Below, piece after piece: positions 55,786 to 64,000 of a DNA stretch of 64,000 nucleotides (the stretch's first letter is position 1; each line of letters opens with the position of its first letter). This DNA is from Alphaproteobacteria bacterium. GTDB taxonomy: Bacteria > Pseudomonadota > Alphaproteobacteria > Micropepsales > Micropepsaceae. Below the pieces are notes generated by a model. That model searched no databases. It was not told the DNA's origin and saw only the letters and a list, made by a program, of their open reading frames with translations. The position numbers and the translations under genes were made by a program. The stretch spans positions 124,001 to 188,000 of the forward strand of contig JADHVO010000002.1 of the NCBI GenBank assembly GCA_016783965.1, in the 5' to 3' direction.

Positions 55786-56622
55786 GTGGCGGAAATCCTT
55801 CCGCATCTGCAATCGCACGTCGTCAAGTGGCGGCTGGTGCTCCAAGGCCAGCCGTTCGAGACGCATTCATCCTGGCTAGCGCCGGTGACACATGGCGGCA
55901 GACCGGCGCTGCTCAAGGTGTACAAGCCGGGCAGCGACGAGACTGAAAGCGCTACGATCCTGCGGCACTGGGGCGAAAGCGCGGCGCGCGTCTATGAGGG
56001 CGATAGCCTCGCGATCGTGATCGAACGCATCACTCCAGGCACGATGCTGCGCGAACTGGTCGAGACCGATGACGACCGCGCGACGAATATCTGGTGCGAT
56101 GTGGTCGATTGCCTCCATGTCCGGCCCGCTCCTGATGGGTTCAGGGACCTGCGGCGCTGCGGGCGCACCCTGATCGACAAGCCCTATCCCGGGCATCCCG
56201 CGCTGACGCGCGATCTGTTCGAGCGGGCGCGGGCGCAGTTTCTCGAACTGCTGGAAAGCCAGAACGCAACGCGATACCTCCTCCACACCGACCTGCATCA
56301 CGCCAACATCCTGAAGGACGAGAAGCGGGGTTGGCTGGTGATCGATCCGAAGGGTTATGCGGGCGAACTCGAGTTCGAGGCGGCGTCGTTCCTGCACAAT
56401 CCGACGCGCGAATACTGCGCCGCGCCGCATCTCGAGCGCCGCGTCCGGATCATCGCAGAGCGGTTAATGCTCGATGAAGAGCGGCTGGTGAGATGGGTAC
56501 TCGCGCACGGCGTGCTGTCGGCGTTGTGGTCGATCGAGATGCCGGTCTGGGATCCCATCGGTGGAATCGAGGCGGCGAATGCCGCGCTCGAAGTTCTCGG
56601 TCACAAGACTGGCAGCGGATAG
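55786..56622 (+). CDS. APH(6)-like aminoglycoside/hydroxyurea kinase family protein
   Basis: 278 residues, the same length as StrB-type streptomycin 6-phosphotransferases, starting with GTG. The kinase parts are seen: LLKVYKPGSDE (nucleotide Lys), RITPGTMLREL, the catalytic LLHTDLHHANIL and WLVIDPKGYAGELEFEAA (metal-binding Asp). The family phosphorylates streptomycin or hydroxyurea. In environmental genomes such genes are often intrinsic with unknown natural substrates, so resistance is not implied. It is likely co-transcribed with the helicase. Confidence 0.85.
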   Translation: MAEILPHLQSHVVKWRLVLQGQPFETHSSWLAPVTHGGRPALLKVYKPGSDETESATILRHWGESAARVYEGDSLAIVIERITPGTMLRELVETDDDRATNIWCDVVDCLHVRPAPDGFRDLRRCGRTLIDKPYPGHPALTRDLFERARAQFLELLESQNATRYLLHTDLHHANILKDEKRGWLVIDPKGYAGELEFEAASFLHNPTREYCAAPHLERRVRIIAERLMLDEERLVRWVLAHGVLSALWSIEMPVWDPIGGIEAANAALEVLGHKTGSG

Positions 56623-56671
56623 CTACCAAAGTTTCATGGAACACTGCGGCGAAGCAGGCTAGTTTGCTGCA

Positions 56672-57775
56672 ATGCAGCAAGAGCCGAAGCGAGTTCTGGT
56701 CCTGCAAGGCGGCGGGGCGCTCGGCGCCTACCAGGCCGGGGTCTATGAGGGCCTGGCCGAGGCAAATTTCCGCCCTGACTGGATCGCCGGCATCTCAATT
56801 GGCGCGATCAACGCGGCACTCATAGCGGGCAATGCGCGCGAGGATCGCCTGCCCCGGCTGCGCACGTTCTGGGAACGCGCCAGCGCAGGCATGCCCTTCA
56901 CGCCGGACGTACCGAACAGCGCGGTGCGGTCCTATCTCAACGATGCTTCGGCGGTGTGGACGGCGACAATGGGTGTCAACGGTTTCTTCAAGCCGCGTGT
57001 GCCACCCGCCACGTTCTATCCGCCGGGCATGCCCGAGGCGTTGAGCTATTACGACACCACCCCACTGCGCGCGACGCTCGAGGAACTGGTCGATTTCGAC
57101 CGCATCAATGCGAAGGTGCATCGCCTCAGCCTCGGCGCGACCAACATCCGCACCGGCGAGCTGGTCTATTTCGACAACGAGAAGCAGACGATCCGACCGG
57201 AGCACGTCATGGCGTCCGGCGCGCTGCCGCCCGGCTTTCCGCCGATCGAGATCGACGGTGAGCATTACTGGGACGGCGGCGTGGTATCGAACACGCCGCT
57301 GCAATATGTGATGCAAGGCACGACCAAGGACGACCTGCTCGTGTTCCAGATCGATCTGTTCAATGCGCATGGTGCGCTGCCACGTACGCTGCTGGAGGTG
57401 GCCGAGCGCGAGAAGGACATCCGCTATGCCAGCCGCACGACCCACAACACCGATCAGGCGCTGAAGATTCATGAGGCAAAGGTGGCGCTGCGCGCGCTGT
57501 TGGCCACCCTGCCCGATGCGCTGCGCAACACGCCCAGCGCCGAATTGCTCGGCGACCTGTCCTACGAGAACGCGGTTACGCTCGTGAAACTCGTCTATCG
57601 CCGCAAACCGTATGAAGGGCCGTCGAAGGACTACGAGTTTTCGCGCCTCGCCATGACCGAGCACTGGGCGGCGGGTTTGGCCGACCTGCGCAAGTCGATG
57701 GAGAAGCGCGCCGACATGACCTGCGAGCGCCACAAGCGCACGACCAAGACCATCGAGCCGGAAAGCGCAGCATGA
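56672..57775 (+). CDS. patatin-like phospholipase family protein
   Basis: 367 residues. The oxyanion loop LQGGGALGAYQAGVYEGL, the nucleophile elbow GISIGAINAA and the Asp in WDGGVVSNTPL form the Ser-Asp dyad of patatins. The C-terminal part includes a domain of unknown function with RRKPYEGPSKDYEFS, found in a patatin subgroup that often lies beside 3-hydroxybutyrate dehydrogenase. It precedes bdhA by 98 bases in the same direction and may link lipid or polyester turnover to 3-hydroxybutyrate oxidation. Confidence 0.93.
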   Translation: MQQEPKRVLVLQGGGALGAYQAGVYEGLAEANFRPDWIAGISIGAINAALIAGNAREDRLPRLRTFWERASAGMPFTPDVPNSAVRSYLNDASAVWTATMGVNGFFKPRVPPATFYPPGMPEALSYYDTTPLRATLEELVDFDRINAKVHRLSLGATNIRTGELVYFDNEKQTIRPEHVMASGALPPGFPPIEIDGEHYWDGGVVSNTPLQYVMQGTTKDDLLVFQIDLFNAHGALPRTLLEVAEREKDIRYASRTTHNTDQALKIHEAKVALRALLATLPDALRNTPSAELLGDLSYENAVTLVKLVYRRKPYEGPSKDYEFSRLAMTEHWAAGLADLRKSMEKRADMTCERHKRTTKTIEPESAA

Positions 57776-57873
57776 CCCGCACGCCCGGCTTCGACGCCGT
57801 CACCAGATCGTGGACCCTGCGCTACCCTATGGCCGGGTTCGGCACGATCATCTCTTAAAAGGAAGGAACGAAA

Positions 57874-58659
57874 ATGAGCCTCAAGGGAAAAGGCGCCGTC
57901 GTCACGGGATCGACCAGCGGCATCGGGCTGGGCTATGCGCGCGCCTTCGCGAAGGAAGGCGCCAATGTGATGATCAACGGGTTCGGAACGCCGGCCGACA
58001 TCGAGAAGGAACGCGCCGCGATCGAAAGCGAGTTTGGAGTCAAGGCGGTCTACTCGCCGGCCGACATGACCAAGCCGGGCGAAATTGCGGAGATGGTCGC
58101 CACTGCCGAGAAAGCCTTCGGCGCGGTCGACGTGCTGGTGAACAATGCCGGTATCCAGTTCGTGTCGCCGGTCGAGGACTTCCCGGTCGAGAAATGGGAC
58201 CAGATCATCGCAATCAACCTGTCGAGCGCCTTCCACGGCATGCGCGCGGCAGTGCCCGGCATGAAGAGGCGCAAGTGGGGCCGCATCATCTCAACCGCGT
58301 CCGCCCACTCGCTGGTGGCTAGCCCTTTCAAGTCCGCCTATGTGTCTGCCAAGCATGCCATCGCGGGGCTGACCAAGACGGTGGCGCTGGAGACGGCGGA
58401 GTTCGGTATCACCGTCAACTGCATCAGCCCGGGCTATGTCTGGACGCCGCTGGTCGAGAAGCAGATCCCCGACACCATGAAGGCGCGCAACATGACGCGT
58501 GAGCAGGTGACGAACGACGTGCTGCTTGCGGCCCAGCCGACCAAGCAGTTCGTGACCACCGAGCAGGTTGCCGCGATTGCGGTCTTCCTCTGCTCCGACG
58601 AAGCATGCAACATTACGGGCGCGAATATCTCCGTGGACGGCGGTTGGACGGCGGCATGA
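57874..58659 (+). CDS. bdhA: 3-hydroxybutyrate dehydrogenase
   Basis: An SDR-family enzyme that oxidises (R)-3-hydroxybutyrate to acetoacetate with NAD. It has 261 residues, the normal length. Motifs are TGSTSGIGLGYARAFA (Rossmann), NNAGIQFVSPVEDFP, the catalytic Ser in STASAHSLVASP, YVSAKHA (Tyr-xxx-Lys) and the C-terminal DGGWTAA. It works on the poly-3-hydroxybutyrate degradation path. AAAAGGAAGGAA precedes the ATG. The stop overlaps the next start (ATGA). Confidence 0.94.
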   Translation: MSLKGKGAVVTGSTSGIGLGYARAFAKEGANVMINGFGTPADIEKERAAIESEFGVKAVYSPADMTKPGEIAEMVATAEKAFGAVDVLVNNAGIQFVSPVEDFPVEKWDQIIAINLSSAFHGMRAAVPGMKRRKWGRIISTASAHSLVASPFKSAYVSAKHAIAGLTKTVALETAEFGITVNCISPGYVWTPLVEKQIPDTMKARNMTREQVTNDVLLAAQPTKQFVTTEQVAAIAVFLCSDEACNITGANISVDGGWTAA

Positions 58660-58997
58660 AGTGGATTCCCCTTATCGCCTACTTCTTCGGCGGCGCGCTC
58701 TTCACCAATGCCATCCCGCACTTTGTGGCCGGGGTCATGGGACTCGCGTTCCAGAGCCCGTTCGCGAAGCCGCCGGGTCAGGGACACTCGTCCTCGACCG
58801 TCAATGTGCTGTGGGGCTTCGTGAATTTCGTGCTCGCCTATCCGCTGCTTGCGCATGTCGGCGTGTTCGATGTGCGCAATTGGCTGCACGCCGGAGCGGC
58901 CGCGCTGGGCTCGCTGCTGATCGCACTGTTCTCGGCACGTCACTTCGGCCGGTTCAACGGCGGCAACGCGCCGAAGGACGGCACGCCTACGCCTTGA
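58656..58997 (+). CDS. small conserved membrane protein
   Basis: 113 residues with about three hydrophobic helices and the motifs FTNAIPHFVAGVMG, FQSPFAKPPGQG and STVNVLWGF, which recur in an uncharacterised family. The start overlaps the bdhA stop by 4 bases, so it is translationally coupled to bdhA. The 3' end overlaps the convergent aldehyde dehydrogenase by 11 bases. No function can be assigned. Confidence 0.8.
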   Translation: MKWIPLIAYFFGGALFTNAIPHFVAGVMGLAFQSPFAKPPGQGHSSSTVNVLWGFVNFVLAYPLLAHVGVFDVRNWLHAGAAALGSLLIALFSARHFGRFNGGNAPKDGTPTP

Positions 58998-60441
58998 TCT
59001 GCCCAGCCAGCATCTTGCGGATGCCTTCGCCATAGGGCGGGCGCATCATCGCGGTGAGGTCGCGGCCGACCTGCTTGAACACGGCCTTGGCGTGGCTGAA
59101 TGTCTTGAAGCCGTCGATGCCATGATAGGCACCCATGCCGGACGGACCGATGCCGCCGAACGGCAGGTCTTCCATCGCAACGTGCATGACCACGTCGTTG
59201 ACCGACACGCCGCCCGACGTGGTCTTGTCGAGCACCCTCTCCTGCTCCGGGCCGTCCTTGCCGAAGTAGTAGAGACCGAGCGGGCGCGGATGCGCGTTTA
59301 CATAGCCGATCGCCTCGTCGACGCTGTTGTAGGTCTTCACCGGCAGCAATGGACCGAAGATCTCGTCCTGCATGATCTTCATGTCGTCGGTCGGGTTGAG
59401 CACGATCGTCGGCGGGATCTTGTGATAGGGCTGCTGGCGGAAGTCTTCCTTCGCCGGGTTGAGCTCGATGATCTCGGCCCCCTTCTCCTTGGCGTCGGCG
59501 ATATAGCCCTGGAGGCGGTCGTAGTGCCGCTGGTTGATCACGGACGTGTAGTCCGGGTTGTCCTTCAGCGTCGGGAACATCGTGCTGATGGCGTCGGCGG
59601 CCTCCTTCACGAATTCGCGCGACTTGTCCTGCGGCACCATCACGTAGTCGGGCGCGAGGCAGATCTGACCGGCGTTCATTGTCTTGCCGAACATCACCCG
59701 CTTGGCAGCCAGCGGGATGTCCGCGTTCTCCGAGATGATGACCGGCGACTTGCCGCCGAGTTCGAGCGTGGTCGGCACCAGGTTCTCGGCCGCGGCCTTC
59801 ATCACGTGATATGCGATCGAGGTGGCGCCGGTGAACAGCAGGTGATCGAAGGGCAGTTTCGAGAACGCCGCGCCGACATCGGGGCCCCCGGTGAAGACGG
59901 CGGCTTCGCTTTCATCGAACGCGGAGGCAAACATGCGCTGCATCAGCTCGGAGCTGCGGGGCGTGAACTCGCTCGGCTTGATCATCACGCGGTTGCCGGC
60001 GGCGAAGATGCCGGCCAGCGGCGTGAAGGTCAGGTTGAACGGGAAGTTCCAAGGACTGATCACGCCGACGACACCTTTCGGCTGGTACTCGATATGGGCC
60101 TTGGCGCCGAACAGGCCGAGGATCGCGGGGCTGACCTTGCGCTTCTCGCGCTTCATCCAGGTCTTGAGGTGCGCCTTGGCGTGCTTCATCGGAACGATAG
60201 ATGCCGACACGTCGGTGAAGAGCGAGGACTCCACCGAGCGGTGGCCGAAATCCTCGCGCAGGGCTTCCGCAATCGCGTCCTTGTTGCCGATCACGAGATT
60301 GATCGCACGGTCGAGCCATTCGATGCGCTTTTCGGCGGTCGGGGCACCGTCCCGGAGCTGCGCGGCCTTTTGTTTATCGAGAATCCGGCGCATTTCCGCG
60401 GCCGGATCAGTTAGTGTCGCACGGGCTTCAGCAGCGCTCAT
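58987..60441 (-). CDS. coniferyl-aldehyde-dehydrogenase-type ALDH
   Basis: 484 residues from MSAAEARATL. NAD-dependent ALDH features are ISPWNFPFNLTF, FTGATSIAYHVMK, LELGGKSPVI and the catalytic Cys in NAGQICLAPDYV. VSVNDVVMH and the GMGAYHG-DGFKTFSH end place it in the CalB-type group that oxidises aromatic or long aldehydes. Substrate is not proven. Ten upstream in-frame codons are excluded. Confidence 0.9.
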   Translation of the reverse strand: MSAAEARATLTDPAAEMRRILDKQKAAQLRDGAPTAEKRIEWLDRAINLVIGNKDAIAEALREDFGHRSVESSLFTDVSASIVPMKHAKAHLKTWMKREKRKVSPAILGLFGAKAHIEYQPKGVVGVISPWNFPFNLTFTPLAGIFAAGNRVMIKPSEFTPRSSELMQRMFASAFDESEAAVFTGGPDVGAAFSKLPFDHLLFTGATSIAYHVMKAAAENLVPTTLELGGKSPVIISENADIPLAAKRVMFGKTMNAGQICLAPDYVMVPQDKSREFVKEAADAISTMFPTLKDNPDYTSVINQRHYDRLQGYIADAKEKGAEIIELNPAKEDFRQQPYHKIPPTIVLNPTDDMKIMQDEIFGPLLPVKTYNSVDEAIGYVNAHPRPLGLYYFGKDGPEQERVLDKTTSGGVSVNDVVMHVAMEDLPFGGIGPSGMGAYHGIDGFKTFSHAKAVFKQVGRDLTAMMRPPYGEGIRKMLAGQIKA

Positions 60442-60575
60442 TTTCACACCCTGGAAATGACATTTCCTCAATTAAATCAGCGGGAACCCGGACCTTCAAG
60501 GATCGAATTAAGAGTTTATTTCGAACCTCGCGGCAATTATCGCCTCACCCCTTCTGACCCGATAGGAGTCGCGGG

Positions 60576-61625
60576 TTGCGTAGCGAACGAGAACAGGCGC
60601 TTGCGAAAACCACGCTCGCCCTCATGGCTGAGTGCGACGTGCCGCCCGTGCCGGAGAACTATGAACTGTTCTACGCCTACGCGGCTGGTGAGAATCCTTC
60701 CGTGGCGCGCGTTATCGGCGACATGCTGGTTACACGGCGGCCTTTTACTCCGGCGATCCTTCAGGAATTGCGCGACCGCAGCTCGTCGCGCGAACGGGCT
60801 GAACGCGCCATGGGCGCCATCGGGGCCAACGTCACCACGCAGATCGACGAGGTCATCGCCAAGCTGGAAGCGGCCAGCAAAGGCGCCGAAGACTACGGCC
60901 ATACCCTGTCGGCCGCACGCGGCGAGCTGGGCGGCGCGCACTCGCCCGACGAACTGCGCAAGCTGGTAAGCAACATGATCTCCGCCACCAAGGAGATGGA
61001 GACCAAGACGCACACGCTGGAGCGGGAGCTGCATGCCTCTTCGCAGCAGGTCACCGACCTCAAGACCCAGCTCGAGAGCGTGCGCAAGGAAAGCCTCACC
61101 GATCCGCTGACCGGCATCGCCAATCGGAAGGCGTTCGACAACGAGCTCAACGCCGCGATCAACGAAGCGCGCACGAACACCCAAAAGCTGTCGTTGTTCA
61201 TGTGCGACATCGACAAGTTCAAGTTGTTCAACGACACCTGGGGCCACCAGACCGGCGACCAGGTTCTGCGGCTGGTGGCAAATTGCCTGTCAGAGAACGT
61301 CAAGGGCCGCGACACGGTCGCGCGCTTCGGCGGCGAGGAATTCGCGGTAATCGTGCGTCACGCCAGCGTGGCCTCAGCGGTGGTGGTCGCGGAGCAGATC
61401 CGCGCCCACGTGCAGAGCAAGAAGCTGGTCAAGAAGTCGACCGGCGACGTGCTCGGTTCCGTCACCATCTCTATCGGCGTCGCTGAGCTGACGCCGGGCG
61501 AAGTAGCCGCATCGCTGATCCAGCGCGCCGATGCGTGTCTTTATCGGGCGAAACACGCGGGCCGCAACTGTGTCATCGGCGATAACGATCCGCGGTTCTC
61601 CGAACTCGATATTGACGCGGCGTAA
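60576..61625 (+). CDS. diguanylate cyclase (GGDEF domain)
   Basis: Makes cyclic di-GMP. Up to 349 residues from a TTG with AGGAG eight bases upstream; the ATG at 60624 is an alternative. The N-terminal domain (MAECDVPPVPENYELFYAYAAG) is a conserved alphaproteobacterial sensor-like module without membrane segments. A helical linker follows. The catalytic domain has DPLTGIANRKAFD, DIDKFKLFND and GGEEF (252-256). The inhibitory RxxD site is KxxD here (Lys243, Asp246), so product feedback may be weak. Confidence 0.9.
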   Translation: MRSEREQALAKTTLALMAECDVPPVPENYELFYAYAAGENPSVARVIGDMLVTRRPFTPAILQELRDRSSSRERAERAMGAIGANVTTQIDEVIAKLEAASKGAEDYGHTLSAARGELGGAHSPDELRKLVSNMISATKEMETKTHTLERELHASSQQVTDLKTQLESVRKESLTDPLTGIANRKAFDNELNAAINEARTNTQKLSLFMCDIDKFKLFNDTWGHQTGDQVLRLVANCLSENVKGRDTVARFGGEEFAVIVRHASVASAVVVAEQIRAHVQSKKLVKKSTGDVLGSVTISIGVAELTPGEVAASLIQRADACLYRAKHAGRNCVIGDNDPRFSELDIDAA

Positions 61626-61687
61626 CTGGTTCCAAATCCGAACGAACCGTCTAAGCTTGCGCTCCCTAAGAACAACGGGAGTGCGGG

Positions 61688-62476
61688 ATGAAGACGGAAT
61701 TCGACCGGGCCTATGTGACGGCGCACGGCAAAGTCGCGGTGCTCACGCTCAACCATCCCGAGGCGATGAACGCCGCCGGCGTGAAGCTGGTGAAGGGAGC
61801 CTACGCGGCGCTGAACTTCGTCGAAGATCCGAAGAACGGCTTCCGCGCAATGGTGCTGACGGGCGAGGGTCGCGGCTTCTGCTCCGGCGCCAATCTCGCC
61901 GAGCGCGGCACGGGCGAAGACCCCGGCGTCGGCCATGCGCTCGAGAACACCTATCATCCGTTCCTGCGCAAGCTGCGCGATCTGCCGATCCCTTTCGTGA
62001 CCGCGGTGAATGGCGCCGCGGCGGGCGTGGGCATGAGCATCGCGCTGATGGGCGACCTCGTGGTTGCGTCGAAGTCGGCCTATTTTCTCCAGGCCTTCAC
62101 GCGGATCGGATTGGTGCCCGACGGCGGGTCGACCTGGCTTTTGCCGCGCCTGATCGGGCTTGCGCGTGCGAAGGAACTCTCACTGCTGGCCGAGCGCCTG
62201 CCTGCGGAGAAGGCTGTCGATTGGGGCCTGATCAACCGTGTGGTCGGCGAAAATGAATTGATGGAAGAGGCGCTGAAGCTGGCGAACCAGCTGGCCGAAG
62301 GACCGGCCTCTTTGGCGATCACCCGCAGCCTCTACTGGCAGAGCCCCCTCAACAGCTATGAGGAACAGCTTGATCTCGAACGGATCAGCCAGGAACGCGC
62401 CGGAAAGACAGAAGATTTCAGAGAAGGCGTCTCGGCCTTTCTGCAAAAGCGCCAGGCCAAGTTCGCCGGGAAATAA
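61688..62476 (+). CDS. enoyl-CoA hydratase/isomerase family protein
   Basis: 262 residues, crotonase fold. The oxyanion-hole segment is LTGEGRGFCSGANLAERG, followed by NGAAAGVGMSIALMGDLVVA and FTRIGLVPDGGSTWLLPRLIGLARA, the last two carrying the catalytic-site region with an Asp in place of one usual Glu. The family hydrates or isomerises acyl-CoAs in beta-oxidation. An inter-gene gap of 62 bases separates it from the diguanylate cyclase. Confidence 0.92.
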   Translation: MKTEFDRAYVTAHGKVAVLTLNHPEAMNAAGVKLVKGAYAALNFVEDPKNGFRAMVLTGEGRGFCSGANLAERGTGEDPGVGHALENTYHPFLRKLRDLPIPFVTAVNGAAAGVGMSIALMGDLVVASKSAYFLQAFTRIGLVPDGGSTWLLPRLIGLARAKELSLLAERLPAEKAVDWGLINRVVGENELMEEALKLANQLAEGPASLAITRSLYWQSPLNSYEEQLDLERISQERAGKTEDFREGVSAFLQKRQAKFAGK

Positions 62477-62616
62477 GCTGTTCGGGATTTCGAGTAGTTC
62501 ACGCACGCGCGTGTGACTTGCGCGCGGCTGCGAAAAGCTGACCTATTGCTGACAGATTCATGAAAGGGCTGCGGCTGTTGGGGCCGCGCCCTCACCACAA
62601 CCGGAGAGCACTCCTT

Positions 62617-64000
62617 ATGCGTCGCAGCCGCCTTGTTCTATTGGCCGCAGCCCTTTGCGTGGGCACCGCCATTGCCGCCGTTCCTGCCGGAAAGCCAGAG
62701 CTGGGCACGTTCGGCGTCGACTTGACCGGGATGGACCGCAGCGTGAAGCCCGGCGACAACTTCTTTTATTACGTGAACGGCACGTGGATGAAGAAGACCG
62801 AGATCCCGGCCGACCGCAGCAGCATCGGCGCGTTCCAGCAGCTCCGCATTCTCTCCGAAAAGCGACTGAAAGAGATCGTCGCCGACCTCAAGGCAAAGCC
62901 TGTCGACAAGCTGACGCCGGAAGAGAAGAAGCTGCGCGACCTGTTCGACGCGTTCACCGATACGAAGGCAATCGACGCCGCGGGCCTGGCCCCCGCCAAG
63001 GCCGACCTCGACACCATCGCCGCGATCAAAGACCTCGACGGCGTGGCACGTGTGATGTCCGCACCGCGGATGAGCGTGGCATCCGTGTTCAACATGAGCA
63101 TCGGCGTCGACGAGAAAGACCCGAACGCGTACTCGATCGTGCTGACCCAGGGCGGCCTGGGCATGCCGGATCGCGACTACTATCTGCGCGATGACGCGGC
63201 GCTGGCGGCGGCGCGCGACGCCTACAAGAAGTATCTGGCGCAGATGCTGACGCTGGCGGGTGCACCGGACGCGGAAAAGCGTGCGCAGGCGATCTATGAT
63301 GTCGAGGCGAAGATCGCCCAGGTGCACTGGACCCGCGCCGAGAACCGCGACGAGGACAAGACCTACAATCCGATGACGGTCAGCGACCTCAAGAAGCTGG
63401 CACCTGACTTCGCATGGGATGCGTTCTTCGCCGAGGCCGGCATTCCGATGAAGGGGCCGAAGGGCGAGCGCGTGGTCGTGGTGACGCAGAAGTCAGCGTT
63501 CCCGGCACTCGCCAAGATCTTCCACGATACGCCGGTCGAAGTGTGGCGCGACTACCTGACGGTGCACTATCTGCACGCACAGTCGTCGTATCTGCCCAAG
63601 GCCTTCGACGACGCGGACTTCGACTTCTACGGCAAGGTGCTTGGTGGACAGTCGGTGCAGCTCGATCGCGCGACACGCGGCGTGCACCTGCTCGACAACC
63701 TGCTCGGCGAGGCGCTTGGCAAGCTGTACGTCGCCAAGTACTTCCCGCCGGACTCGAAAAAGAAGGCGGAAGAGCTGGTGGCCAACCTGCTCAAGGCCTA
63801 CGACGCGGACATCCGCACCCTGCCCTGGATGAGCGAAGCGACGCGGCAGAAGGCGCTCGAGAAGCTGCACAAGTTCACGCCGCATATCGGGTATCCAGAC
63901 AAGTGGATCGACTACTCGGCCTACACCGTGCAGCCCGGCGCCCTGCTGGCCGACACGCAGAACGGGGTCGAGTTCGAATGGCACCGCGAGCTGAACCGCA
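62617..64000 (+). CDS. M13 family metallopeptidase, 3' end outside the window
   Basis: 461 codons are present; the gene continues past the window. The signal peptide (MRRSRLVLLAAALCVGTAIA) directs it to the periplasm. The N-terminal M13 domain shows KPGDNFFYYVNGTWMKKTEIP, GLGMPDRDYYL, NPMTVSDLKKLAP, and LPWMSEATRQKALEKL. These match PepO/neprilysin-type peptidases. The zinc-binding HExxH would lie in the missing C-terminal part, so activity cannot be judged here. Confidence 0.92.
   Translation, partial: MRRSRLVLLAAALCVGTAIAAVPAGKPELGTFGVDLTGMDRSVKPGDNFFYYVNGTWMKKTEIPADRSSIGAFQQLRILSEKRLKEIVADLKAKPVDKLTPEEKKLRDLFDAFTDTKAIDAAGLAPAKADLDTIAAIKDLDGVARVMSAPRMSVASVFNMSIGVDEKDPNAYSIVLTQGGLGMPDRDYYLRDDAALAAARDAYKKYLAQMLTLAGAPDAEKRAQAIYDVEAKIAQVHWTRAENRDEDKTYNPMTVSDLKKLAPDFAWDAFFAEAGIPMKGPKGERVVVVTQKSAFPALAKIFHDTPVEVWRDYLTVHYLHAQSSYLPKAFDDADFDFYGKVLGGQSVQLDRATRGVHLLDNLLGEALGKLYVAKYFPPDSKKKAEELVANLLKAYDADIRTLPWMSEATRQKALEKLHKFTPHIGYPDKWIDYSAYTVQPGALLADTQNGVEFEWHRELNR

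Overview
The window comes from the chromosome of a high-G+C alphaproteobacterium. The evidence is a 14-gene nuo operon followed directly by birA, the gene order tRNA-Leu / tig / clpP / clpX / lon / HU, a glnB-glnA pair behind a sigma-54-type promoter, and ParE-type topoisomerase IV. A genus cannot be fixed from the sequence alone. Nothing in it looks like a prophage, plasmid backbone or CRISPR locus.

Region 1 (1-16050, all minus strand): respiratory complex I, transcribed nuoA to nuoN, ending in a 4-base stop/start overlap with birA (truncated by the window edge). Three non-subunit genes sit inside the operon. They are a four-helix-bundle gene of the 23S rRNA intervening-sequence family between nuoC and nuoD, flanked by inverted arrays of a 7-base repeat; a 90-residue Cys-rich protein between nuoD and nuoE; and a DUF3291 protein between nuoF and nuoG.

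Region 2 (16290-21900): tRNA-Asp(GTC), two tandem EF-hand lipoproteins, a secreted amidohydrolase, a TPR protein, tRNA-Val(TAC), a decayed membrane-protein gene with one stop and two frame changes, a VOC protein and a small winged-helix protein.

Region 3 (21950-29758): a divergent PRPP synthetase, then HU, Lon, ClpX, ClpP, trigger factor and tRNA-Leu(TAG). This is the protein quality-control block. Lon has a strong terminator.

Region 4 (29859-42482): accessory metabolism. It holds two GNATs flanking the NAD(P)HX repair enzyme Nnr, an amidase, a SixA-like phosphatase, a DUF169 protein, a beta-lactamase-fold hydrolase, a thiolase, an aminotransferase and an N-acyl-D-amino-acid deacylase-type amidohydrolase. 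A perfect 30-base inverted repeat (REP-like) lies between hydrolase and thiolase.

Region 5 (42483-54041): sigma-54 glnBA nitrogen assimilation, a bidirectional terminator, two paralogous membrane histidine kinases without a response regulator beside them, parE, a SAM methyltransferase, an M28 peptidase with a membrane domain, and a sterol-desaturase-family enzyme.

Region 6 (54110-64000): a DEAD-box helicase, an APH(6)-like kinase, a patatin phospholipase, 3-hydroxybutyrate dehydrogenase, a small membrane protein, a coniferyl-aldehyde-dehydrogenase-type ALDH, a GGDEF diguanylate cyclase, an enoyl-CoA hydratase and the 5' part of an M13 metallopeptidase.

The most unusual item is the repeat-bounded four-helix-bundle cassette inside the nuo operon. 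No complete, clearly new multi-gene system was recognised.
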